DNA of 13,599 bases, from positions 1 to 13,599 of the forward strand of contig JASJGL010000096.1 of NCBI GenBank assembly GCA_033791545.1. The letters run 5' to 3'. This DNA is from Antarcticimicrobium sp033791545. GTDB taxonomy: Bacteria > Pseudomonadota > Alphaproteobacteria > Rhodobacterales > Rhodobacteraceae. The translations under genes were made by a program, and so were the position numbers. The notes under the pieces are model-generated. The model was given only the letters and a program-made list of their open reading frames with translations. It made no database searches and had not been told where the DNA came from. Positions 6,774 to 13,599 of the stretch are shown piece by piece; the first letter of the stretch is position 1, and each line of letters starts with the position of its first letter.

Positions 6774-7913
6774 TTAGCGGGGGCGATGGACATGGGCGCT
6801 TTGCACGATGCCGAAGGCGGCCATGAGCACCAGCATAGCCGAGCCACCATAGCTGACCATGGGCAGCGGCACGCCGACCACCGGGGCAAGCCCCATCACC
6901 ATCGACATGTTGACGGCGAAGAAAAGGAAGAAGTTGACGGCAATGCCCAGCGTGACCAGAGAGGAAAACCGGTCGCGGGCGGCCAGCGCCGAGGCAATGC
7001 AGAACAGGATGATCAGCCCATACAGGGTGAGCAGGGACATGCCGCCGACAAAGCCGAACTCTTCGGCCAAGGTGGTAAAGATGAAGTCGGTATGTTTTTC
7101 GGGCAGGAAGTTCAGCCGCGATTGCGTGCCCTGCATGAAGCCGCGCCCGGTCCAGCCGCCCGAGCCCAGTGCAATCTTGGACTGGGTGATGTGATAGCCG
7201 GCCCCCAGCGGGTCGCTGCCCGGGTCGAGGAAGGTGTCGACGCGGCGATACTGATAGTCCTTGAGCATTTGCCAGGGCGTGCCGCGCGATTCAAAGACCG
7301 CCGTCACCAGGCCGATGCCAGCGGCGATCACGGCGGCGAAATAGGCCCAATGGACCCCGGCGACAAACATGATCGCGCCCCCCGCCGCCATCAGCAGGAT
7401 CGCGGTGCCCAGATCCGGTTGTTTCAGAACCAGCGCGGTGGGGACAAGGATGAACAGCACCGGCAGCAGCACCCAGAGCGGGCGCGAGGTGCGCTCGGCC
7501 GGGAGCCAATCGTAATAGGCCGCGAGCAGCATCACCAGCGTGATCTTGGTCAGTTCGGAGGGTTGCAGCCGCATGAACCCAAGGTCGATCCAGCGCTGTG
7601 CGCCCATGCCGACGGTGCCGAATAATTCGACCCCGATCAACAACAGCACCGACACCGCATAGGCCAGCGCGGCCATGTTGCGCCAGAACCAGATCGGCAC
7701 CATGGCGATGGCGATCATCACCACAAAGCCGAGCGCAAAACGTTTGATCTGGGGCTCGGCCCAGGGCGTGAAGGAGCCGCCCGCGACGGAATAGAGCATC
7801 AGCACACCCACCCCGGCGACCGAGATCAGCAACAGCGCCAGCGGCCAGTTCAGGTAGAGCACCTTGCGCAGCCCTGACGGCGTGGATTTGACCCGGTGCT
7901 CCAGATAGCTCAT
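6774..7913 (-). CDS. rodA: RodA, peptidoglycan glycosyltransferase (SEDS family)
   Basis: A 379-residue polytopic inner-membrane protein that polymerises lipid II into glycan strands during side-wall growth, working with PBP2. About ten hydrophobic segments are seen, the first at about 22-42. SEDS signatures are in place: AQRWIDLG (105-112, with the conserved Trp108), LQPSEL (116-121), KQPDLGTA (164-171), FLPEKHTDFIFTTLAEEFG (269-287), with Asp276 the expected catalytic aspartate, and PLPMVSYGGSAM (349-360). FtsW is the main alternative, but the adjoining mrdA and mreBCD genes and the motif spelling favour RodA. ATG 7913 overlaps the mrdA stop by 4 bases (ATGA), with no strong ribosome site close by, so translation is likely coupled to mrdA. 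ghrA follows closely. Confidence 0.96.
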   Translation of the reverse strand: MSYLEHRVKSTPSGLRKVLYLNWPLALLLISVAGVGVLMLYSVAGGSFTPWAEPQIKRFALGFVVMIAIAMVPIWFWRNMAALAYAVSVLLLIGVELFGTVGMGAQRWIDLGFMRLQPSELTKITLVMLLAAYYDWLPAERTSRPLWVLLPVLFILVPTALVLKQPDLGTAILLMAAGGAIMFVAGVHWAYFAAVIAAGIGLVTAVFESRGTPWQMLKDYQYRRVDTFLDPGSDPLGAGYHITQSKIALGSGGWTGRGFMQGTQSRLNFLPEKHTDFIFTTLAEEFGFVGGMSLLTLYGLIILFCIASALAARDRFSSLVTLGIAVNFFLFFAVNMSMVMGLAPVVGVPLPMVSYGGSAMLVLMAAFGIVQSAHVHRPR

Positions 7914-9853
7914 GCGCGGCCGCTCTGTTCCTGCTGGGCGCGCAGTCGTTCGCGGTGCAGCCGGTCCTGCTGGGCCTTGATCCGGCTGCGGTCCTTGGAC
8001 GGGTAGGCGGCCAGTGGCGGGGTGTCGCCATAGAGCGCCTGCAGCATCACGTCGCGCCCCACCGGCGCCGCCACCGACGAGCCGCCGCCGCCATGTTCGA
8101 CCACCACGGAGACGGCGTATTTCGGTTTGTCATAGGGGGCGAAGCAGACGAACAGTGCGTGGTCGCGCCTGTTCCACGGCAGGTCGGCGTTGCGGGTCAC
8201 CCCGGCGGCCCGTTCGGCGGTGGTGATGTTGCGCACCTGGCTGGTGCCGGTCTTGCCCGCCATGCGGAAGGCGTCTTCGATAATGCGGCTGCCATAGGCG
8301 GTGCCACGCCGGTCGTTCGAGACCGCATACATCGCCTTGCGCAGGGTGCGCAGGTTGTTTTCGTTCACCCCCAGCGGCGCGCCGCCAAGGCTGGGCTGTT
8401 CAATCCCGTCGATCGACTTGATCAGGCGCGGCGTGAGATCACGCCCGGTGGCGAGCCGGGCGGTCATCACTGCCAGCTGCATCGGCGAGGCCAGCATATA
8501 GCCCTGACCGATCGCGGCATTGGCGGTGTCGCCGATCAGCCATTCGGCGCCGTGTACGCGTTTTTTCCAGGCGCGGTCGGGTGCGAGCCCGCTGGCCACT
8601 GCAGACATCGGCACGTCGTGGTGTATGCCGAGGCCGAACCGCTGGGCCATGGCCGAGATCTTGTCGATCCCGACCTTGAGCGCGAGGTCATAGAAATAGA
8701 CGTCGCAGCTTTGTTTGAGCGCGCCTTCCAGGGTCAAATGGCCATGCCCGCCGCGCTTCCAGCAGTGGAACCGGCGGCCCGAGACCTCGAGATAGCCGGG
8801 GCACCAGACGGTGTCTTCGGAGCCGATCAGCCCCTCTTCCAGCGCCGCCATGGCGGTGATCATCTTGAAGGTGGAGCCGGGCGGGTACAGCCCTTGCACC
8901 GTTTTCGAGGCGAGCGGGCGATGGATGTCCTCGGTCAGCGTGCGGTAGTCGGCGACCGAAATGCCGCGCACGAACAGATTGGGATCAAAGCTGGGCGAGG
9001 AGGAGATGGCGCGCAGATCGCCGGTTTCGCAGTCGATCACCACGGCGCTGGCGCTTTCGCTGCCCAGCCTCGCCTGAACATAGCCCTGAAGATCGGCATC
9101 GACCGAGAGTTGCAGATCGGCGCCGGGCTGGCCCTCACGGCGGTCCAACTCGCGCATGACGCGGCCGGTGGCGTTGACCTCGACCCGCTTTGCGCCGGCC
9201 TTGCCGCGCAGCATCACCTCGCGCTTGGCCTCCAGCCCGACCTTGCCGATCTGGAACCGCGGAATGCGCAGCACGGGTTCGGGGTCTTCGATCTTGCTCA
9301 GGTCATAATCCGAAACCGGACCGACATAGCCGATCACATGGGCGAAATCGGCGCCGCGCGGATAGACGCGGGTCAGACCGACTTCGGGCGTGATACCGGG
9401 CAGGGCAGGGGTGTTCACTGCCACTTTCGAGATGTCCTCCCAGCCGATCCGATCGGCCAGCGTGACCGGCAAAAATGGCGGGCTGCGCTGCATCTCGGCG
9501 CGGGCGCGGTCCAGATCCTCAGCATCCAGCGGGATCAGCTCGGACAGCTCGGCCAGCACCCGATCGACATCGCCGGCATCCTCGCGCACGATGACGATGC
9601 GATAGCTTTGCACATTCTGCGCCAGCACATTTCCGTTGCGGTCAAAGATCTTGCCACGGGCTGGCGGGATCAGGCGGATGTTGATGCGGTTTTCCTCGGC
9701 CAGCAGGCGGAACTGGTCGGCCTGTTCGACCTGAAGATAACGCATGCGCATTGCCAGCCCGCCAACAAAGGCCAGCTGGACCCCCGCCAAAAGCAGCGCC
9801 CGGCGGCTGGAAACGCGGTTCAAGTGTTCAAGTTCGCGAGGATTGCGTCTCAT
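7910..9853 (-). CDS. mrdA: Penicillin-binding protein 2, peptidoglycan DD-transpeptidase
   Basis: A 647-residue class B penicillin-binding protein that crosslinks new glycan strands in the elongation complex. There is a short cytoplasmic N-terminus, one membrane helix (about 18-36), the pedestal domain starting RINIRLIPPARGKIFDRNG (57-75), then the transpeptidase domain: GLYPPGSTFK (321-330, active Ser327 and Lys330), SCD (382-384, the PBP2 form of SxN) and KTGTS (534-538). The last 30 residues form a highly charged Arg/Gln/Lys tail rather than ending near the catalytic domain. Start ATG 9853 overlaps the mreD stop by 4 bases and has GGGGA 7 bases upstream; the frame is open further up, but that sequence is mreD read in another frame. 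It should be a mecillinam-type beta-lactam target, as is known for the family. Confidence 0.96.
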   Translation of the reverse strand: MRRNPRELEHLNRVSSRRALLLAGVQLAFVGGLAMRMRYLQVEQADQFRLLAEENRINIRLIPPARGKIFDRNGNVLAQNVQSYRIVIVREDAGDVDRVLAELSELIPLDAEDLDRARAEMQRSPPFLPVTLADRIGWEDISKVAVNTPALPGITPEVGLTRVYPRGADFAHVIGYVGPVSDYDLSKIEDPEPVLRIPRFQIGKVGLEAKREVMLRGKAGAKRVEVNATGRVMRELDRREGQPGADLQLSVDADLQGYVQARLGSESASAVVIDCETGDLRAISSSPSFDPNLFVRGISVADYRTLTEDIHRPLASKTVQGLYPPGSTFKMITAMAALEEGLIGSEDTVWCPGYLEVSGRRFHCWKRGGHGHLTLEGALKQSCDVYFYDLALKVGIDKISAMAQRFGLGIHHDVPMSAVASGLAPDRAWKKRVHGAEWLIGDTANAAIGQGYMLASPMQLAVMTARLATGRDLTPRLIKSIDGIEQPSLGGAPLGVNENNLRTLRKAMYAVSNDRRGTAYGSRIIEDAFRMAGKTGTSQVRNITTAERAAGVTRNADLPWNRRDHALFVCFAPYDKPKYAVSVVVEHGGGGSSVAAPVGRDVMLQALYGDTPPLAAYPSKDRSRIKAQQDRLHRERLRAQQEQSGRA

Positions 9854-10389
9854 GCCCGTTTCCCCATTGCTTCGACATCGCTGGGCGACAGCTTGCGCAC
9901 CCCCATCAACGATTGCGTGACCAGAACCACCAGCGGATAGGCGAGCATGGTCATCACCATCTGAAACAGGCTGAGGCTGAGCTGGGCCTGTTCGACGGCC
10001 AGCAGCGCCAACACCAGCCGGTTCAGCACTGTGATCGCCAGCAGCGTCAGGCAGACTGCCAGCCATTCCCCGGCAAAGCTGGCCTCGCGCAGACCGCCGG
10101 CGCGGGTCTTGAGATATTCGCTGCCCAGCACCACCAGCAGCGCCATCAGCCCCGGCGGGCGTTGGAACAGCAGATCTGCCATCAGCATCATGGCAGCGAT
10201 GCTGGCGGCGGGCGCAAAGTCAGGTCGTCGCAGGCACCAGGCAAAGGTAAAGGCGATCAGCAGATCGGGCGGCGCCCAGCGCCGCGGCACGGTGTCGAGC
10301 GGGATCAGGTGAAAGAACATGATCAGAAGCGCCAGCCCCAGAAAGGCGGCGCGCATCAGCCAGAGGTGCGAGGGGGACGCGCTAGCCAC
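9850..10389 (-). CDS. mreD: MreD, rod-shape-determining membrane protein
   Basis: A 179-residue integral membrane protein of the elongation complex, with about five hydrophobic segments (about 13-31, 41-54, 60-75, 81-93 and 105-160, the last probably more than one helix). The PPDLLIAFTFAWCLRRPD (40-57) and MADLLFQRPPG (70-80) regions fit MreD, as does its place between mreC and mrdA; the family is poorly conserved, so context carries weight. Start: GTG 10389 has a near-ideal AGGAGG (10396-10401) 6 bases upstream, inside the end of mreC. An ATG at 10356 lacks any such site and would trim 11 residues. The gene therefore overlaps mreC by 8 bases. The stop overlaps the mrdA start by 4 bases. Confidence 0.9.
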   Translation of the reverse strand: MASASPSHLWLMRAAFLGLALLIMFFHLIPLDTVPRRWAPPDLLIAFTFAWCLRRPDFAPAASIAAMMLMADLLFQRPPGLMALLVVLGSEYLKTRAGGLREASFAGEWLAVCLTLLAITVLNRLVLALLAVEQAQLSLSLFQMVMTMLAYPLVVLVTQSLMGVRKLSPSDVEAMGKRA

Positions 10390-11299
10390 CGCTGGCCTCC
10401 TCGTCCGGGGCAGTAGGGGCGGTGGGGGGCACGGGGTCGGTCGCTGGCAGGACAAGCCTGCCGGGATCGGTGATGGTTTCAGCCCCGTGAAGGCGCAGCA
10501 CCCGCAGAAATTCCAGCCGCTCGTAATCCGCCGCCAGCCGCACCCGCAGCCGCCCTGTCGGGTCGGCGGCAACCTGCCCGATCAGCAGGCCGGCGGGAAA
10601 CACCCCGCCATCCCCCGAGGTAACGACCCGGTCACCGGGACGGACCAGATCCGCGTTCTCCAGAAAATCGATCAGTGGCGCGGCGGTGTTGTTGCCGGCG
10701 ACAAGCGCGCTCTGGCCCGAGGGCTGGACGATCGCGGGCACCGAGCTGGAGGCATCGGTCAGCAGGATCACCCGCGCGGTGTTCTGGCCGGTGCCAGAGA
10801 TCCGCCCGACCAGCCCGATCCCGTCCATCGCCGCCCAACCGTCCTGGATGCCGTCCCGTGCGCCGACGTTCAGCAGCACCGACTGGCGGAAGGGCGAGCC
10901 ACTGTCGGCCAGCACCACGCCGGTCACATAGGTCAACCGCGGGTCAAGCCGCACGTTGTTGAGATCAAGCAGGCGGGCGTTTTCCTGCTCCAGTTGCAGA
11001 GCGGCCTCTTTCCAGGCCTTCATCTGGCGCAACTCGCGGCGCAACTCCTGATTCTGGTCGGTCAGCCGGCGATAGCTTTGGAAATCGCGGATCAGGTTGA
11101 TCGTGCCGGTGATGGGCGCCATCGCCCAGCCCATCGAGGGAACGACGTGATCAACCACTTGGGCGCGGAAACGCTCCACCCGCGGACTGTCGATGCGCCA
11201 GATCAGGAAGATGCCCAGCAGGCACAGAACCAACACCCCCAGCCCCAACCGGCGCAGGGGGGTGGTATAATCGTCGCGCTGTGAGCGGTCCCTGGCCAA
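10382..11299 (-). CDS. mreC: MreC, periplasmic rod-shape-determining protein
   Basis: A bitopic inner-membrane protein (305 residues with the chosen start) that links MreB inside the cell to PBP2 and RodA. The cytoplasmic tail has many charged residues (ARDRSQRDD); it is followed by a membrane helix (about 17-35), a coiled coil (about 75-115), and a beta-rich periplasmic core (about 120-270) with DGIGLVGRIS (159-168) and SGDGGVFPAGLLIGQV (228-243). The tail (about 285-300) is Pro/Thr-rich. Start choice: TTG 11299 has AAGGA with a 5-base gap and gives the N-terminus MARDRSQ, which I recall as usual for this group. ATG 11305, two codons upstream, is the alternative, but the same AAGG would abut it. 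Upstream open frame is not coding in appearance. mreB ends 59 bases upstream. Confidence 0.93.
   Translation of the reverse strand: MARDRSQRDDYTTPLRRLGLGVLVLCLLGIFLIWRIDSPRVERFRAQVVDHVVPSMGWAMAPITGTINLIRDFQSYRRLTDQNQELRRELRQMKAWKEAALQLEQENARLLDLNNVRLDPRLTYVTGVVLADSGSPFRQSVLLNVGARDGIQDGWAAMDGIGLVGRISGTGQNTARVILLTDASSSVPAIVQPSGQSALVAGNNTAAPLIDFLENADLVRPGDRVVTSGDGGVFPAGLLIGQVAADPTGRLRVRLAADYERLEFLRVLRLHGAETITDPGRLVLPATDPVPPTAPTAPDEEASGG
10396..10401 (-). promoter_or_regulatory. Ribosome binding site of mreD
   Basis: AGGAGG lies on the minus strand 6 bases before GTG 10389. It is the strongest ribosome site in the operon and decides the mreD start. It is inside the last codons of mreC, so mreD can load its own ribosomes despite overlapping mreC. 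Confidence 0.8.
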
Positions 11300-11331
11300 T
11301 GGCATCCTTGCGTCACATGTCACGACCGCAC

Positions 11332-11358
11332 GGGGCGACCGGACAAAGGGTGCGCCCC
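11332..11358 (-). promoter_or_regulatory. Hairpin in the mreB-mreC spacer
   Basis: Immediately after the mreB TAG, the minus strand reads GGGGCG, C, ACC, an 8-base loop CTTTGTCC, then GGT and CGCCCC. This gives 9 base pairs with one bulged C. There is no T-run behind it, so it is more likely a leaky terminator, 3'-end stabiliser or processing site than a full stop. It may help make more mreB product than mreC product, since the rest of the operon overlaps gene to gene. This role is inferred. Confidence 0.5.
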
Positions 11359-12405
11359 CTAGCTGTCGTAGTCGATCGCGTGGCGGAGCTGTTTTTCGTA
11401 TTCCAGCGCCTTGCCGGTGCCAAGCGCCACGCAATTCAGGCTCTCATCGGCGATCGAGACGGCCAGCCCGGTTTGCTCGCGCAGGGCAAGGTCGAGATCC
11501 CCCAGCAGCGCGCCGCCGCCGGTGAGCATCACGCCGCGATCCACGATATCCGCCGCCAGATCCGGCGGCGTGGTTTCCAGTGCGGTCATTACCGCTTCGC
11601 AAATCTGTTGCACCGGTTCGGCCAGCGCCTCGGCGATCTGGGCCTGGCTGACCTCGATCTCTTTCGGAATCCCGTTCAGCAGATCGCGACCGCGAATCTG
11701 CATCGAGGTGCCGCGCCCGTCATCGGGCATCCGCGCGGTGCCGATCGTGGTCTTGATCCGTTCGGCGGTGCTTTCCCCGATCAGCAGGTTCTGCTGGCGC
11801 CGCAGATAGGCGATGATCGCCTCATCCATACGGTCGCCGCCGACCCGGACCGAGCGGGCGTAAACGATGTCGCCCAGCGACAGGACCGCAACCTCGGTGG
11901 TGCCGCCGCCGATATCCACGACCATGTTGCCGGTGGGGTCGGTGATCGGCATGCCGGCCCCGATGGCCGCTGCAATGGGTTCCGCGATCAGCCCGGCGCG
12001 GCGGGCGCCGGCGCTCAGCACGGATTGACGGATCGCGCGTTTCTCAACCGGGGTGGCGCCGTGGGGCACGCAGACGATGATCTTGGGTTTGGAGAAGGTC
12101 GAGCGTTTGTGCACCTTGCGAATGAAATGCTTGATCATCTCTTCGGCGGTGTCGAAATCCGCGATCACGCCTTCGCGCATCGGGCGGATCGCCTGGATCG
12201 AGCCGGGCGTGCGCCCGAGCATCAACTTGGCATCTTCGCCGACGGCGAGCACCTTCTTGACACCGTCCTTGATGTGATAGGCCACCACTGAGGGTTCCGA
12301 CAGGATGATGCCGCGCCCTTTGACGTAGACCAAAGTGTTCGCCGTACCAAGGTCAATGGCCATGTCCGAAGTGAACAAGCCGCCGAAATTTCCAAACACC
12401 GACAT
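11359..12405 (-). CDS. mreB: MreB, actin-like cell-shape protein
   Basis: A 348-residue bacterial actin that polymerises on the cytoplasmic face of the inner membrane and directs the lateral-wall synthesis machinery. The actin-fold nucleotide motifs are present: phosphate 1 MAIDLGTANTLVY (15-27), phosphate 2 VVDIGGGTTEVAV (161-173), VRVGGDRMDEAII (185-197), and the adenosine motif MLTGGGALLGDL (290-301). Length and motif order fit MreB throughout. The N-terminal MSVFGNFGGLF resembles the short membrane-binding segment seen in some MreB proteins. Start ATG 12405 has GCAGG 5 bases upstream. It is the first gene of the mreBCD-mrdA-rodA-ghrA run and lies about 60 bases from a candidate promoter. 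DnaK or FtsA are excluded by length and motif spelling. Confidence 0.98.
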   Translation of the reverse strand: MSVFGNFGGLFTSDMAIDLGTANTLVYVKGRGIILSEPSVVAYHIKDGVKKVLAVGEDAKLMLGRTPGSIQAIRPMREGVIADFDTAEEMIKHFIRKVHKRSTFSKPKIIVCVPHGATPVEKRAIRQSVLSAGARRAGLIAEPIAAAIGAGMPITDPTGNMVVDIGGGTTEVAVLSLGDIVYARSVRVGGDRMDEAIIAYLRRQQNLLIGESTAERIKTTIGTARMPDDGRGTSMQIRGRDLLNGIPKEIEVSQAQIAEALAEPVQQICEAVMTALETTPPDLAADIVDRGVMLTGGGALLGDLDLALREQTGLAVSIADESLNCVALGTGKALEYEKQLRHAIDYDS

Positions 12406-12471
12406 ATATACCTGCGATCCTGTAAAGTACTGCGCGCCTGGTCCACGACTCCTGAAAAGCCGGACCTCTGT

Positions 12472-12500
12472 CTTATAGGCAGCTGTGACACAGCGTGAAA
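12472..12500 (-). promoter_or_regulatory. Candidate mreB promoter with palindrome in its spacer
   Basis: On the minus strand TATAAG (12472-12477) matches a -10 box well, and TTTCAC (12495-12500) lies exactly 17 bases upstream, though it is a poor -35. The spacer contains the perfect 13-base palindrome GCTGTGTCACAGC (12482-12494), which could be an operator that replaces a strong -35 with regulator control. Transcription would start near 12465 and leave a leader of about 60 bases. No other -10 of similar quality is seen between leuA and mreB. Confidence 0.5.
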
Positions 12501-12551
12501 GAGCGGATTCGCGGCGGGCAGCGCGTTTTCGCCTGTGACCTCAACTGAGAT

Positions 12552-12580
12552 GGCCGGCGCGCGGTTCGTGCGCGCCGGCC
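12552..12580 (-). terminator. leuA terminator hairpin
   Basis: GGCCGGCGCGC (12552-12562) pairs perfectly with GCGCGCCGGCC (12570-12580), an 11-bp all-GC stem with a 7-base loop, 8 bases beyond the leuA stop. The downstream minus-strand sequence is ATCTCAGTTGAG and lacks a T-run, so ending may need Rho or the hairpin may mainly protect the 3' end. Position and stem strength still make it the likely end of the leuA transcript. Confidence 0.7.
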
Positions 12581-12588
12581 TCGTGGGT

Positions 12589-13599
<1,011 letters not shown>

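Noticed and set aside
7955..9940. A 661-codon plus-strand open frame opposite mrdA
   Set aside because: It is antisense to a gene with complete PBP2 motifs; long antisense frames are expected in GC-rich coding DNA, and its translation shows no recognisable domain.
9854..10066. Upstream extension of mrdA
   Set aside because: The extra sequence is mreD read in another frame, and ATG 9853 gives the normal PBP2 N-terminus with an ATGA overlap.
12406..12588. A small gene or RNA between leuA and mreB
   Set aside because: I found no start, ribosome site and frame of coding character, and no tRNA or known RNA fold; the stretch is explained by the leuA hairpin, the mreB promoter and its leader.

Overview
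The window looks like chromosomal DNA from a GC-rich alphaproteobacterium, most likely a Rhodobacteraceae (Roseobacter-group) species. This rests on the character of the encoded proteins, the leuA / mreBCD-mrdA-rodA / hydroxyacid-reductase order, and the dut then moeB-like order; I recognised these from memory and could not search for them. Most of the window is housekeeping. The one clearly accessory gene is a large secreted protease.

Left part, bases 1-1247, plus strand: the 3' end of dut (dUTPase) runs, with a one-base overlap, into a MoeB/ThiF-type adenylyltransferase that carries an unusual membrane-spanning N-terminus. Bases 1307-3484, minus strand: a 725-residue subtilase with a kexin-like layout (S8 catalytic domain, P-domain, serralysin-type C-terminal domain with eight RTX nonapeptides). 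It is probably exported by a type I secretion system encoded elsewhere. It diverges from dcp (3684-5699, plus strand), an M3 peptidyl-dipeptidase, across a 199-base spacer. A 116-base region between convergent dcp and ghrA holds three stacked inverted repeats.

Right part, bases 5816-12405, minus strand: the cell-elongation (rod-shape) operon, read right to left as mreB, mreC, mreD, mrdA (PBP2), rodA, and then ghrA (glyoxylate/hydroxypyruvate reductase) 19 bases behind rodA. MreB is the actin-like cytoskeleton. MreC and MreD link it across the inner membrane to the RodA glycosyltransferase and the PBP2 transpeptidase, which together build lateral-wall peptidoglycan. mreC/mreD, mreD/mrdA and mrdA/rodA overlap by 8, 4 and 4 bases, which points to translational coupling; mreB is set apart from mreC by a 59-base spacer with a hairpin. 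A candidate promoter with a 13-base palindrome in its spacer lies ahead of mreB. At the right edge is the 3' two-thirds of leuA (2-isopropylmalate synthase, minus strand), followed by a perfect 11-bp hairpin.

I see no tRNA, rRNA, insertion sequence, prophage, CRISPR array or toxin-antitoxin pair. I do not see a convincing undescribed system. The items most worth a second look are the protease architecture, the membrane-anchored MoeB-like enzyme, the paired intergenic repeat at 5731-5787, and the possible control elements around mreB.
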